15,239 bases of DNA, taken from positions 1-15,239 of the forward strand of contig DATKYV010000042.1 in the NCBI GenBank assembly GCA_035528275.1, read 5' to 3'. This document shows positions 1-7,414 of the stretch, piece after piece. The stretch comes from DATKYV01 sp035528275 (GTDB lineage: Bacteria; Acidobacteriota; Terriglobia; UBA7540). Numbering within the stretch: the first letter of the stretch is position 1; each line of letters begins with the position of its first letter. The position numbers were made by a program, and so were the translations under genes. The notes beneath the pieces were generated by a model. That model saw nothing but the letters and a program-made list of their open reading frames with translations. It had not been told where the DNA came from and searched no databases.

Positions 1-72
1 GAGAGCGAGAAGCAGCCGCAGTAGCTGAGTTGCCGGAATTCTCTTGCGCCTCCTCCGGCGAAGCCAAGGGAC

Positions 73-222
73 GCAAGCAGGTAGCGCAGAGTTTCGCATC
101 TCAGAAACTCTGTGGCTCTTCGACGATTGCCAGTTTGCAGGCCGCGGAGTTCGTAACCCGCGAACTCCACGCTACGCTTGCTGGTTCGGGTCATTCAAGG
201 CCGAAAAGTGCTCGGCTAGTTT
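73..222 (+). other. Candidate structured RNA or palindromic repeat element
   Basis: Several perfect inverted repeats nest here. An outer stem pairs 73-78 with 176-181 and 81-86 with 170-175, 12 base pairs in all with a two-base bulge at 79-80. Inside it sit hairpin A (87-95 with 104-112, nine pairs, 8-base loop) and hairpin B (146-153 with 161-168, eight pairs, 7-base loop). A weaker 4-bp arm, 113-116 with 129-132, lies between them. After the closing stem, 200-204 pairs with 212-216 and is followed by AGTTTT, which resembles a short rho-independent terminator. This nesting suggests a folded RNA or a dispersed palindromic repeat rather than coding sequence. Two short reading frames cross the region but resemble nothing. 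No family was recognised and the transcription strand is assumed. Confidence 0.4.
199..222 (+). terminator. Weak terminator-like hairpin
   Basis: GCCGA at 200-204 pairs with TCGGC at 212-216 around a seven-base loop, and a G-U pair (199 with 217) can extend the stem. AGTTTT follows. The stem is short, so efficiency is doubtful. If real, it would end transcription of the structured segment before the nuclease-like gene that starts at 275. Confidence 0.3.
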
Positions 223-274
223 TGACGATGCAGGTTATTGATTGGCTAGGCACACTGTACCGAAAAAGAGAATC

Positions 275-1948
275 ATGAAAAAGATTACAATGGCTACTAT
301 CCTGGTCGCCGTTCTCGGGGCAGCCGGCTTAGTGACCCTTTATATCATCCACCGAGAAGCTAATGGCCGCAAGGGAGAGAAGACAATCCCCCTACCGGAG
401 GATATTAGGAGTTATGTGCGACTCCAGCAGCCAAATATGTTGACTTACGACGAATTGGTGGCTCTTGGAACGAGTGACGAAGTTAGCGGCGGGCTCAGGG
501 ACAAACTCCATGCCATTACAACAACGCCTTTCCTTAGCAACGAGGCCTATTATCACGGGGCCGAACCGCATCGCCCGAAGTTGAACCAATTAGGAAGCTC
601 GCTGCGACTTCTGACATGGAACATCGAACGAGGGCTGGAACTGAATGGGATTAAACTGTTGTTCGCGAATTCCGAGAAATTCCTTAGGCAGGCTAAGCGC
701 AAAGAACAAAAGGCAGATATCGCTCAGATGCGACAGGACATCGATGTGCTTAAGTCCACAGATATTATTGTTCTGAACGAGGTTGATTGGGGTCTGAAGC
801 GCACCGGCTATCGATCAGTCGTCCGGGAATTGGGGGATGCTCTGAATATGAACTGGGCATATGGGGTCGAATTCATAGAAGTAGACCCTATCAGTCTGGG
901 AACGGAGAAGCTAGAAGAGTGGGAGAATGAGGCGGAGCGTCAACGACTTCTTGCTGAGATTCGGGTGGATAAAAAGCGGTTGCGAGCCCTACATGGGACG
1001 GCGGTTCTCTCCCGTTACCCCATTTTAGGGGCGCGCGTGGAGCCATTTCCGACGGCGGGGTATGACTGGTATGCAGAAGAGAAGCAGGCACTCGCCCCTT
1101 TGGAAAAAGGAAAGCGCATTGGTGCAGAAGCGGCCTTCTTGGAGAAGATCTCGCGACAAATTCGACGAGGAGGCCGCACCTCGCTGATCGTTACCCTCGA
1201 TGTCCCGGATCTAAAAGAGAAAAGGTTGACGGTGGCGGCGACACACCTGGAAAGCAATGCCTCGCCGGAAACACGCCGTAAACAGATGGAGGAACTTCTT
1301 GCGTTGCTCCGAGACATCCACAATCCTGTCATCATCGCGGGAGACCTGAACACAACGGGCGGCGATTCAACTCCGACTAGCATCAAGAAGCAGATATACC
1401 AGCGGTTAGGAAGCGCGGAGTTTTGGGCCAACACCGGAGCCAAGTACGCCACTGGCGTTGGGCTGGTCTACGATGTTGCGAAGGGCAGCTGGAATACTTA
1501 CAAGAATCAGGATGATCCCACGGCAAGGAACATCCCACTCGTGGGACCCAACCCGGAAGCCGAGATGTTTAGCCTGCTTGAGGAGTTTCGCTTTCGGGAC
1601 GGCCTTGCCTTTGACTTCCGCGGGAACGAAGATCGGACCATCAATGGGACAAAAGGCACTCTTGCAAATTCGAACCAGCGAGATACTAAGGGATTCACCA
1701 CAACGTACGAATTTGAGCGAGCCATCGGCATAGTTGGAAAGATGAAGCTCGACTGGATACTCGTGAAGACCTATCTGACAAATCCTCGCGATGACAACGG
1801 AACCTATCGCTTTGCGCCCCACTTCGCTAGAACCATAACGTCGGTTAATTACGCACTGGCTACCCGTCTCTCCGATCACGATCCCATCAGTGTCGACTTG
1901 CCATTTGAGGAACCGGCTCGGTTGAAGGACAACAAGGCAGAAAAGTAG
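275..1948 (+). CDS. Membrane-anchored endonuclease/exonuclease/phosphatase family protein
   Basis: A 557-residue protein of the endonuclease/exonuclease/phosphatase (EEP) fold, a metal-dependent phosphodiesterase superfamily that includes DNases, sphingomyelinases and inositol phosphatases. Residues 7-25 form one hydrophobic segment after MKK, so the protein is a signal-anchored or exported enzyme. Catalytic blocks are in order: TWNIERG (114-120), LNEVD (168-172, metal-binding Glu), GTAVLSRYP (241-249), THLE (323-326), GDLN (356-359), LDW (492-494) and SDHDP (533-537, catalytic His). Charged helical insertions at about 200-236 and 260-300, and a long insertion at about 380-490, make it larger than a minimal EEP domain. 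The ATG at 275 is chosen over an in-frame TTG at 242 because the hydrophobic segment directly follows it; AAAAGAGA upstream is a weak ribosome site. The substrate cannot be told from sequence. deoB starts 33 bases downstream. GC (45-50% in sampled lines) is lower than in later genes. Confidence 0.88.
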   Translation: MKKITMATILVAVLGAAGLVTLYIIHREANGRKGEKTIPLPEDIRSYVRLQQPNMLTYDELVALGTSDEVSGGLRDKLHAITTTPFLSNEAYYHGAEPHRPKLNQLGSSLRLLTWNIERGLELNGIKLLFANSEKFLRQAKRKEQKADIAQMRQDIDVLKSTDIIVLNEVDWGLKRTGYRSVVRELGDALNMNWAYGVEFIEVDPISLGTEKLEEWENEAERQRLLAEIRVDKKRLRALHGTAVLSRYPILGARVEPFPTAGYDWYAEEKQALAPLEKGKRIGAEAAFLEKISRQIRRGGRTSLIVTLDVPDLKEKRLTVAATHLESNASPETRRKQMEELLALLRDIHNPVIIAGDLNTTGGDSTPTSIKKQIYQRLGSAEFWANTGAKYATGVGLVYDVAKGSWNTYKNQDDPTARNIPLVGPNPEAEMFSLLEEFRFRDGLAFDFRGNEDRTINGTKGTLANSNQRDTKGFTTTYEFERAIGIVGKMKLDWILVKTYLTNPRDDNGTYRFAPHFARTITSVNYALATRLSDHDPISVDLPFEEPARLKDNKAEK

Positions 1949-1981
1949 AGACCCTCTTTCCCCGGATTTAACCCGAGGGCT

Positions 1982-3178
1982 ATGCGCCAAGGTCGGCAAA
2001 AGCCGTTTAACCGAATCATCCTGGTGGTGCTTGATAGCGTGGGCGTTGGGGCCATGCCGGATGCTGCCGATTACGGAGATGAGGGCCGGGACACCCTGGG
2101 GCACATCGCGGAGTTGCGGAGATTGGACCTCCCCAACATGGTGCGCCTGGGACTCGCCAACATCCGACCCTTGGCGGGTGTCACTCCTCCTGCGAAACCG
2201 CAAGGCGCATACGGGAAGGCGGCGCTCCTCTCGCCGGGCAAGGACACCACGGCAGGGCACTGGGAAATGGCGGGAATCATCCTGGAACACGCCTTTCCCA
2301 CTTATCCGAACGGCTTTCCTCGGGATTTGATGGAAGAGTTCGAGCGGGCCATCGGTCTGAAGACGCTGGGAAACGTCCCCGCCTCCGGAACGGAGATTAT
2401 CAAACAACTGGGCGAGGAACATCTGAAGACGGGGAAGCCCATCGTCTACACATCGGCCGACAGCGTCTTTCAGGTGGCGGCGCAGGAGGAAATCATCCCG
2501 GTTGAGGAACTCTATCGAATCTGCGAAATCGCGCGCCGCTTGCTGCAGGGTGAACATCGCGTCGGCCGGGTAATTGCCCGGCCATTCGTGGGACGGCCGG
2601 GTTCCTTCCAGCGGACCGAACGACGCCATGATTACGCCGTCGAACCGCCGCGCCCCATGTTGCTGGACCTTCTTCGCGACGCCGGGCTCGCTGTCGTGGG
2701 GGTGGGGAAGATTCCAGACATCTTCTTGAACCGCGGAATCACCCGGTCATTCCCCGGAAAGAACAACCGCCAGGCGCTGGAAAGCACCGAAGCTGCCATG
2801 GGGGAGAATTTCCGGGGGCTCTTGTTTACGAATCTGGTGGATTTTGACATGCTCTACGGACATCGGCTGGATGTGGAGGGATATGGCCGGGCGCTCGAAG
2901 AAGCGGACGCTTTCCTTCCCAGGATTCTCGCCGCCCAGCGGCACGACGATCTCCTCATTCTCACCGCCGACCACGGATGCGATCCAAAGGGGCCTTCCAC
3001 CGACCATTCCCGGGAGTATGTTCCCATCCTTGCTGCCGGACCGAAGGTGCGGCCCGGAGTTAACCTGGGAACGCGCGCCACGCTGGCGGACATCGGGGCG
3101 ACGATTGCGGAGAACTTCGGGCTAAACCTACCGAAGGGGTCAAGTTTCCTGGAGAGCATATCCGGGGGAGAGAGCTGA
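1982..3178 (+). CDS. deoB: Phosphopentomutase
   Basis: A 398-residue, normal-length DeoB of the alkaline phosphatase superfamily. It interconverts ribose-1-phosphate or deoxyribose-1-phosphate with the 5-phosphates, linking nucleoside phosphorolysis to the pentose phosphate pathway; cytoplasmic, Mn-dependent. The expected residues are all present by alignment to the Bacillus enzyme: metal ligand D18 in LDSVGVGAMPDA, the phosphorylated threonine in GKDTTAGHWEM (T89), then D289 and H294 in DFDMLYGH, D330 and H331 in TADHG, and H342 in TDHSREY. The cap domain lies at roughly 100-230. The ATG at 1982 is preceded by CGAGGGCT, a short but reasonable ribosome site. The gene follows the EEP gene by 33 bases and may share its transcript. 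Its stop lies 7 bases from the stop of the convergent VWA gene. No other nucleoside-catabolism gene is in the window. Confidence 0.96.
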   Translation: MRQGRQKPFNRIILVVLDSVGVGAMPDAADYGDEGRDTLGHIAELRRLDLPNMVRLGLANIRPLAGVTPPAKPQGAYGKAALLSPGKDTTAGHWEMAGIILEHAFPTYPNGFPRDLMEEFERAIGLKTLGNVPASGTEIIKQLGEEHLKTGKPIVYTSADSVFQVAAQEEIIPVEELYRICEIARRLLQGEHRVGRVIARPFVGRPGSFQRTERRHDYAVEPPRPMLLDLLRDAGLAVVGVGKIPDIFLNRGITRSFPGKNNRQALESTEAAMGENFRGLLFTNLVDFDMLYGHRLDVEGYGRALEEADAFLPRILAAQRHDDLLILTADHGCDPKGPSTDHSREYVPILAAGPKVRPGVNLGTRATLADIGATIAENFGLNLPKGSSFLESISGGES

Positions 3179-3185
3179 GCAGCCG

Positions 3186-4172
3186 CTACCGGCCCTTGGC
3201 CACCGAGGCCGGTTCCACGACCTTGGGTGCAAAGTACCCCGTGCGGGTCCTCACCTGGAGCTTCAACCGTTTGTCGGGGGCGACGGCATCCACGCGAACC
3301 GCACGAAACGTCCCGTCTTTCGCCGCGTTGGCGGGATAGTACGCAAGGGTGTACTGATTGCGAATGTCGCGGGCAATCTGTACGCAGGTGGGTTCCACTT
3401 CATCGAGCGAGCGCGGGAAGTAGGCCTGACCACCCGTGGCGCGGGCGACCTTTTCGAGGATTTTCGCCGCGCGCTTGGCCCCGCCCCGGCGATTCTTGAA
3501 GAGGCCGCCGGGCTCCTGCTGGCCGAGCAGCCCGATGGCATAGACGACGGCGTTGGCTTTCTGCGCGTAAGCAAAAAGCTCTTCGAAGGAGTAACGGCTG
3601 GCGTTGTCTTCACCGTCGCTGATGACCAGCAGCACCTTCTTGTCGCGGTTGCCGAGTTTCAGGTGGTCGAGCGAGGCGTACACCGCGTCGTAAAGTGCCG
3701 TGCCGCCCCGCGAATCGATCTTGTCGAGCGCCGATTTCAGTTCTTCGATGTTGGTCGCGAAGTCGCCGGGCGTGTCAAGGTAATAGATGTCGTTGAAATT
3801 GACGACGAAGACTTGATCCTGGGGGTTGGAGGTCCTGACAAAAGTCACCGCCGCGGCGTTCACCGCCGCCCGCTTTTCTCGCATGCTGCCGCTGTCGTCG
3901 ATGACGATTCCCATAGTCACCGGGATATCGGCATGAGAGAACACCGCCAGTTTCTGCAAGGCGCCGTCCTCATAGACACGGAAATTCTCCCCCTTGAGAT
4001 CGTTGACCTGCCGGCCCTTCCCGTCTAACACGGTGGCGTGGAGGACCACCAGGTTGACGTCCACGTTGATCGTGAATTCGCGGCCACGCCGCTCGGGCTG
4101 CGTCGTCTGCGCGGAAAGCGAAGTGCATAGCCCCAGCAGGGCGACGGCCAACATTGTGACGAGCTTCCCCAT
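3186..4172 (-). CDS. Secreted VWA-domain protein (VWFA-related, acidobacterial type), copy 2
   Basis: A 328-residue exported protein. Residues 1-21 are a clear signal peptide ending near LSAQ, with cleavage likely before QTTQ. A short beta-rich segment (about 30-80, with DLKGENFRVYEDG) precedes a von Willebrand A domain (about 85-250) with a complete metal-ion-dependent adhesion site: D92, S94 and S96 in DDSGSM, T158 in GGTAL and D186 in SDGEDN. A C-terminal beta region includes RNQYTLAYYP and ends at TGYFAPK. This order matches the VWFA-related family expanded in Acidobacteriota; the molecular function of that family is unknown, and ligand binding outside the inner membrane is inferred. The start at 4172 is preferred because it follows AAAGGGG and begins a signal peptide. 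An ATG at 4202 would overlap the upstream gene. It lies 13 bases after its paralogue, so the two are probably one operon. Confidence 0.9.
   Translation of the reverse strand: MGKLVTMLAVALLGLCTSLSAQTTQPERRGREFTINVDVNLVVLHATVLDGKGRQVNDLKGENFRVYEDGALQKLAVFSHADIPVTMGIVIDDSGSMREKRAAVNAAAVTFVRTSNPQDQVFVVNFNDIYYLDTPGDFATNIEELKSALDKIDSRGGTALYDAVYASLDHLKLGNRDKKVLLVISDGEDNASRYSFEELFAYAQKANAVVYAIGLLGQQEPGGLFKNRRGGAKRAAKILEKVARATGGQAYFPRSLDEVEPTCVQIARDIRNQYTLAYYPANAAKDGTFRAVRVDAVAPDKRLKLQVRTRTGYFAPKVVEPASVAKGR
3189..3212. terminator. Hairpin at the deoB/VWA convergence
   Basis: CCGGCC (3189-3194) and GGCCGG (3207-3212) form a perfect six-pair GC stem with a 12-base loop, 11 bases past the deoB stop and inside the last codons of the opposing gene. 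There is no U tract on either side, so this is at best a weak or Rho-assisted end for deoB transcripts. Confidence 0.25.
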
Positions 4173-4185
4173 CGCCGATCCCCTT

Positions 4186-5211
4186 TTATTGCGTAGGAGC
4201 ATAGTACCCGGTGCGGGCGTAAACTTGAAGCGGGGGCAGTCCTCTCGGGGGATTCAATTTGACCCTGATCCTGCGCCACCTTCCGTCGCGAACCATGTTG
4301 GACGGCCGGTACCCGATCACGTACTGATTCCGCAGTTCGATGGATATCTTTTCCATGATGTCGGGCAGTTCGTTGGCGTCCTCAACGCTGAACATCCGGC
4401 CGCCGGAAACGTGCGAGAGTTCCGCCAGCAGACCGGGCCCGCGGGCTTCCTCCGCGGTCCGGCTGCGGGAGCTCAGCGGCTCGAAAATGCCGACGGAGTA
4501 AATTTGCACGTCCGATTCCTTCATGGCCCGTTTCACGTCCTCGTCGGTGTAGCGGCTGTGATTATCGCCGCCGTCGGAGATCACCAGCAGGGCCTTGCGG
4601 CTCGTCGTGGCCTTCTTGGCTTCCGCCAAGCCCAGATAGATGGCGTCGAGCAAGGCCGTTTTTCCTCCCCCTCTGACGAAGAGCAGCCGGTCCTGGAGGT
4701 TCTCGTACTTTGACGTGAAGCCCGTAATCAGGTTAGGCCTCTCGTTAAAGTTGATGAGCATAAACTCATCCTGGGGGTTGGATGTCTTGAAGAACTGGAG
4801 GGCTGCCTCCTTGGACTTGTTGATCTTGTCGCCCATGGACCCGCTGGAATCAAAAATCATCCCCACGGAGATGGGCGTGTCTTCGGTGGAGAAAGAGGCA
4901 ATCTCCTGCTCCACTTTTTCGTCGAAGACCTGAAAGTTGGATTGGTCGAGCCCGGTCACGATGCGGTCGTAAGGGTCGGTGACCGTCACGTTGATGATCA
5001 CCATCGTGACGTCCACCTGAATGGGAGTGGGGTGAATGGCCTCCTCTCGGACCGAAATGCGCGAACCTTCCTGTTTGGCCGCGGTTTCCCGTCCGTCAGG
5101 TGACGGATTCTCGGCACCGGGCACACAAAGCGACGGAGCTGCGATCAGACCCCCGAGGGTCAAGATGGCCACCCCGAGTCGGAATGCGCGGCGCTGGACA
5201 GTGAAGGCCAT
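4186..5211 (-). CDS. Secreted VWA-domain protein (VWFA-related, acidobacterial type), copy 1
   Basis: A 341-residue paralogue of the next gene in the operon. A basic N-terminus and hydrophobic stretch (about 9-30) form a signal peptide. The VWA domain spans about 114-265, with a full adhesion-site set: D121, S123 and S125 in DSSGSM, T185 in GGKTAL and D213 in SDGGDN. The paralogues share TSNPQD followed by NFN, LLVISDG, SRY, LRNQY and a final ARTGYYAPTQ-like end, so they arose by duplication. The copies differ mainly in the N-terminal linker, which is longer and charged here (about 35-65). No transmembrane anchor is seen after the signal, so release to the periplasm or outside is likely. The start at 5211 follows AGGAAGG; an in-frame start at 5247 would put extra residues before the signal peptide. 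No convincing promoter was found upstream on this strand. Confidence 0.9.
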   Translation of the reverse strand: MAFTVQRRAFRLGVAILTLGGLIAAPSLCVPGAENPSPDGRETAAKQEGSRISVREEAIHPTPIQVDVTMVIINVTVTDPYDRIVTGLDQSNFQVFDEKVEQEIASFSTEDTPISVGMIFDSSGSMGDKINKSKEAALQFFKTSNPQDEFMLINFNERPNLITGFTSKYENLQDRLLFVRGGGKTALLDAIYLGLAEAKKATTSRKALLVISDGGDNHSRYTDEDVKRAMKESDVQIYSVGIFEPLSSRSRTAEEARGPGLLAELSHVSGGRMFSVEDANELPDIMEKISIELRNQYVIGYRPSNMVRDGRWRRIRVKLNPPRGLPPLQVYARTGYYAPTQ

Positions 5212-5441
5212 CGCTGGAGCCCTTCCTAACCCGGGCCGAGGCACCACTCCCTGCTCCCGGCGTTTATTGCCTCATGCCCCGCTATCAAGCTGCTCCCCGA
5301 ATCTTATCACAATTCCTGCCGAGGGGAACCTCCGCCGCTGCAAAAACTCCAGCGCTCGGCGGGGATGGGAATCCAGAGCGCCGGACGCGTCCGTTGCCGG
5401 CCGATATTTGCCGATTTCGCCGGAGAGGGAGGAATTTGCCG

Positions 5442-5470
5442 TTGACAAGATTTTCGAGAGGGCGGATAAT
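5442..5470 (+). promoter_or_regulatory. Sigma70-type promoter for pyrG
   Basis: TTGACA (5442-5447, six of six matches) is separated by exactly 17 bases from GATAAT (5465-5470, five of six matches). The expected transcription start is near 5476-5478, giving a leader of roughly 138 bases. It is the strongest promoter match in the window. Confidence 0.75.
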
Positions 5471-5475
5471 TGCCC

Positions 5476-5566
5476 GTACCGAATCCTGCCGCTGTTCATC
5501 AACCCTTTCGGTACAAGATTAGGATTGTTGTTGCGTTCGTGGCCGTCCGTGAACGCTCAACGGCAA
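5476..5566 (+). promoter_or_regulatory. Structured pyrG leader
   Basis: GTACCGAA (5476-5483) pairs perfectly with TTCGGTAC (5507-5514), placing an eight-pair hairpin at the predicted 5' end of the transcript. Downstream, GCGTTC (5533-5538) pairs with GAACGC (5551-5556), while GCCGT (5542-5546) can pair with ACGGC (5560-5564). These last two pairings overlap in space and exclude each other, as in switch-like leaders. The predicted start does not read GGGC, so the Bacillus-style reiterative pyrG mechanism is not supported. No known riboswitch was recognised. Confidence 0.35.
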
Positions 5567-5614
5567 GCATTTGGGACAACACCACCAACCCGAACAATTG
5601 AATAAGGGAGGCGT

Positions 5615-7327
5615 ATGGGTGCCAAATACATCTTTGTGACCGGAGGTGTGGTCAGTTCGCTCGGCAAAGGGCTCGCTTCCGCGTCCATTGGTTCCCTCCT
5701 CGAGGCGCGGGGACTGAAGGTCACGCTCCTGAAGTTCGATCCTTACCTGAACGTGGATCCCGGGACGATGAGCCCGTTCCAGCACGGCGAAGTCTTTGTC
5801 ACCGACGACGGGGCGGAGACGGATCTCGACCTGGGCCATTACGAGCGGTTCACCCACGCCCGCATGCTGCGCGACAACAACTGCACCGCAGGACGCATCT
5901 ATGAAACCATCATCTCCAAAGAGCGCCGCGGCGACTATCTCGGAAAAACCGTTCAAGTCATCCCGCACGTCACCAATGAAATCAAGTCCGCCATCCGCAA
6001 GGTCGCGAATGAAGTTGACGTGGTTATTGTCGAGGTCGGAGGCACGGTCGGCGACATCGAATCGCTCCCTTTTCTCGAGGCCATCCGCCAGATGCGCCAG
6101 GAGCAAGGGCGGCACAGCTGCGCTTTCGTCCACCTGACCTTGGTGCCCTTTATCGGCGCTTCGGGCGAATTGAAGACCAAGCCCACCCAGCATTCGGTCA
6201 AGGAACTTCGGGAGATCGGTATCCAGCCGGATGTACTCCTCTGTCGTACGGACCGCTATCTTTCGCCGGAGCTCAAGGCAAAGATCGCGTTGTTCTGCAG
6301 CGTGCCCGAAGAAGCGGTGATCACCGCCAAAGACGTTGAAAATATTTATGAGGTCCCGCTGGTGCTGGCCAGCGAGGGGTTGGACAGTCAGATTCTTCGC
6401 TGTCTCGACCTCCACACCCCCGAACGAAACATGCAAGAGTGGACGGACCTCGTGGACCGGATCCACAATCCGGGCGGCGAGGTGACCATCGGCATGGTCG
6501 GCAAATACGTCGAATTCCAGGATTCATACAAGAGTCTGAAGGAGGCGCTCGCGCACGGCGGGATCGCCCACAACGTCAAGGTGAATTTGGTCTGGGTCGA
6601 GGCCGAGGGGCTGGAAGGCGATGCCTGGGAGGACCCACTCAAAGAAGTGGATGGCATCCTGGTTCCCGGAGGATTCGGGCAGCGGGGCATCCCGGGAATG
6701 CTGCGCGGCATCGAGTACGCCCGAACCCGCAAGGTGCCTTACTTCGGCATTTGCCTGGGAATGCAGTGCGCGGTCATCGAATTCGCGCGAAACGTCTGCG
6801 GTTTGAAGGGAGCGGACAGCACGGAGTTCAATCCTTCCACTCCCCATCGTGTCATCTATAAGCTGCGCGAGCTGCGGGGGATTGACGAACTGGGCGGCAC
6901 CATGCGTCTGGGCGCGTGGACGGCGCGGCTGAAGCCGGGCTCGTTCGCCGAGCAGGCCTATGGTGCGCTGGAAATCTCCGAGCGGCATCGCCACCGCTAC
7001 GAGTTCAACCGCGAGTATGAACAGGAGTTGGTTGCTCACGGGTTGGACATCGCCGGTTCAACTCCCGATGGGACCTACGTGGAAATCGTGGAGATTCGGG
7101 ACCACCCGTGGTTCCTGGGCTGCCAGTTCCACCCTGAATTCAAATCCCGCCCGCTCACGCCGCACCCGCTCTTCAAAGCGTTTATTGGCGCCGCCTGCCA
7201 GCACCGCAAGCAACGGCTGGGCGCCCGCCCGGAACCGGCGAGGGTGGCCGGGAGGATGGTCGGTCATGGCGCGCTGGCGGCGGGCGGTGTCGAGCTTTCC
7301 GGCGAGGCGAGCGGTGCCAAAGCTTGA
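5615..7327 (+). CDS. pyrG: CTP synthase
   Basis: A 570-residue cytoplasmic enzyme that aminates UTP to CTP using ATP and glutamine-derived ammonia. The N-terminal synthetase domain (1-270) begins MGAKYIFVTGGVVSSLGKG (ATP loop), continues KFDPYLNVDPGTMSP and HGEVFVTDDGAETDLDLGHY, and contains EVGGTVGDIES (140-150). The class I glutamine amidotransferase domain (about 290-530) has the nucleophile C380 in FGICLGMQ and H506 and E508 in FHPEF. The last 40 or so residues (from about 531) extend past the usual end and look disordered (Ala, Gly and Arg rich). The ATG at 5615 has the best ribosome site in the window, AAGGGAGG at 5604-5611. In context, CTP feeds CMP-Kdo formation as well as RNA and lipid synthesis. 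pyrG next to kdsA is a common arrangement. Confidence 0.97.
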   Translation: MGAKYIFVTGGVVSSLGKGLASASIGSLLEARGLKVTLLKFDPYLNVDPGTMSPFQHGEVFVTDDGAETDLDLGHYERFTHARMLRDNNCTAGRIYETIISKERRGDYLGKTVQVIPHVTNEIKSAIRKVANEVDVVIVEVGGTVGDIESLPFLEAIRQMRQEQGRHSCAFVHLTLVPFIGASGELKTKPTQHSVKELREIGIQPDVLLCRTDRYLSPELKAKIALFCSVPEEAVITAKDVENIYEVPLVLASEGLDSQILRCLDLHTPERNMQEWTDLVDRIHNPGGEVTIGMVGKYVEFQDSYKSLKEALAHGGIAHNVKVNLVWVEAEGLEGDAWEDPLKEVDGILVPGGFGQRGIPGMLRGIEYARTRKVPYFGICLGMQCAVIEFARNVCGLKGADSTEFNPSTPHRVIYKLRELRGIDELGGTMRLGAWTARLKPGSFAEQAYGALEISERHRHRYEFNREYEQELVAHGLDIAGSTPDGTYVEIVEIRDHPWFLGCQFHPEFKSRPLTPHPLFKAFIGAACQHRKQRLGARPEPARVAGRMVGHGALAAGGVELSGEASGAKA

Positions 7328-7376
7328 GGGCGCGGTGTCAGGCGTGATAGTTCCGGGAGCCAGCCGGGAGCAGGAA

Positions 7377-7405
7377 TCGACATTCACCGTTTGACGGCTT
7401 AGAAT
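7377..7405 (+). promoter_or_regulatory. Putative promoter for kdsA giving a leaderless or near-leaderless mRNA
   Basis: TCGACA (7377-7382, five of six) and TAGAAT (7400-7405, five of six) are spaced by exactly 17 bases. The predicted transcription start is near 7412, only about three bases before the kdsA ATG at 7415. There is no Shine-Dalgarno sequence, which is consistent with a leaderless message. Confidence 0.55.
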
Positions 7406-7414
7406 TCACACTCG

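Larger units (their letters stand above)
5212..5614. other. 403-base intergenic region between divergent VWA operon and pyrG
   Basis: No gene is supported here. The right half carries the pyrG promoter (5442-5470) and its leader of about 138 bases. The left half presumably holds the promoter of the - strand VWA genes, but no good box pair was found. TTGCCGTTG at 5436-5444, overlapping the pyrG -35 box, has a perfect inverted copy, CAACGGCAA, at 5558-5566 in the leader. This could be chance or a pair of operator half-sites. Confidence 0.6.

Noticed and set aside
222..252. Promoter for the EEP gene starting TTGACG at 222
   Set aside because: The -35 match is good, but no acceptable -10 box occurs at 16-18 bases.
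30..278. Two overlapping small open frames (30-278 and 44-241)
   Set aside because: They run through strong inverted repeats, lack ribosome sites and match no family I know. The repeats explain the sequence better than a protein.
1406..2629. 407-codon frame on the - strand
   Set aside because: It spans the ends of two well-supported + strand genes and has no recognisable domain; it is a shadow of their codon pattern.
3994..4713. 239-codon + strand frame opposite the VWA genes
   Set aside because: Low-quality composition and no motif; both VWA genes on the other strand are intact.
5212..5330. Promoter for the - strand VWA genes
   Set aside because: The best boxes (TTGTGA, 17 bases, CTTGAT on the - strand) match only four and three of six, too weak to report as a feature.
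5476..5614. Bacillus-type pyrG attenuation with reiterative G addition
   Set aside because: The predicted start region lacks GGGC and the first hairpin is not followed by a clean U tract.
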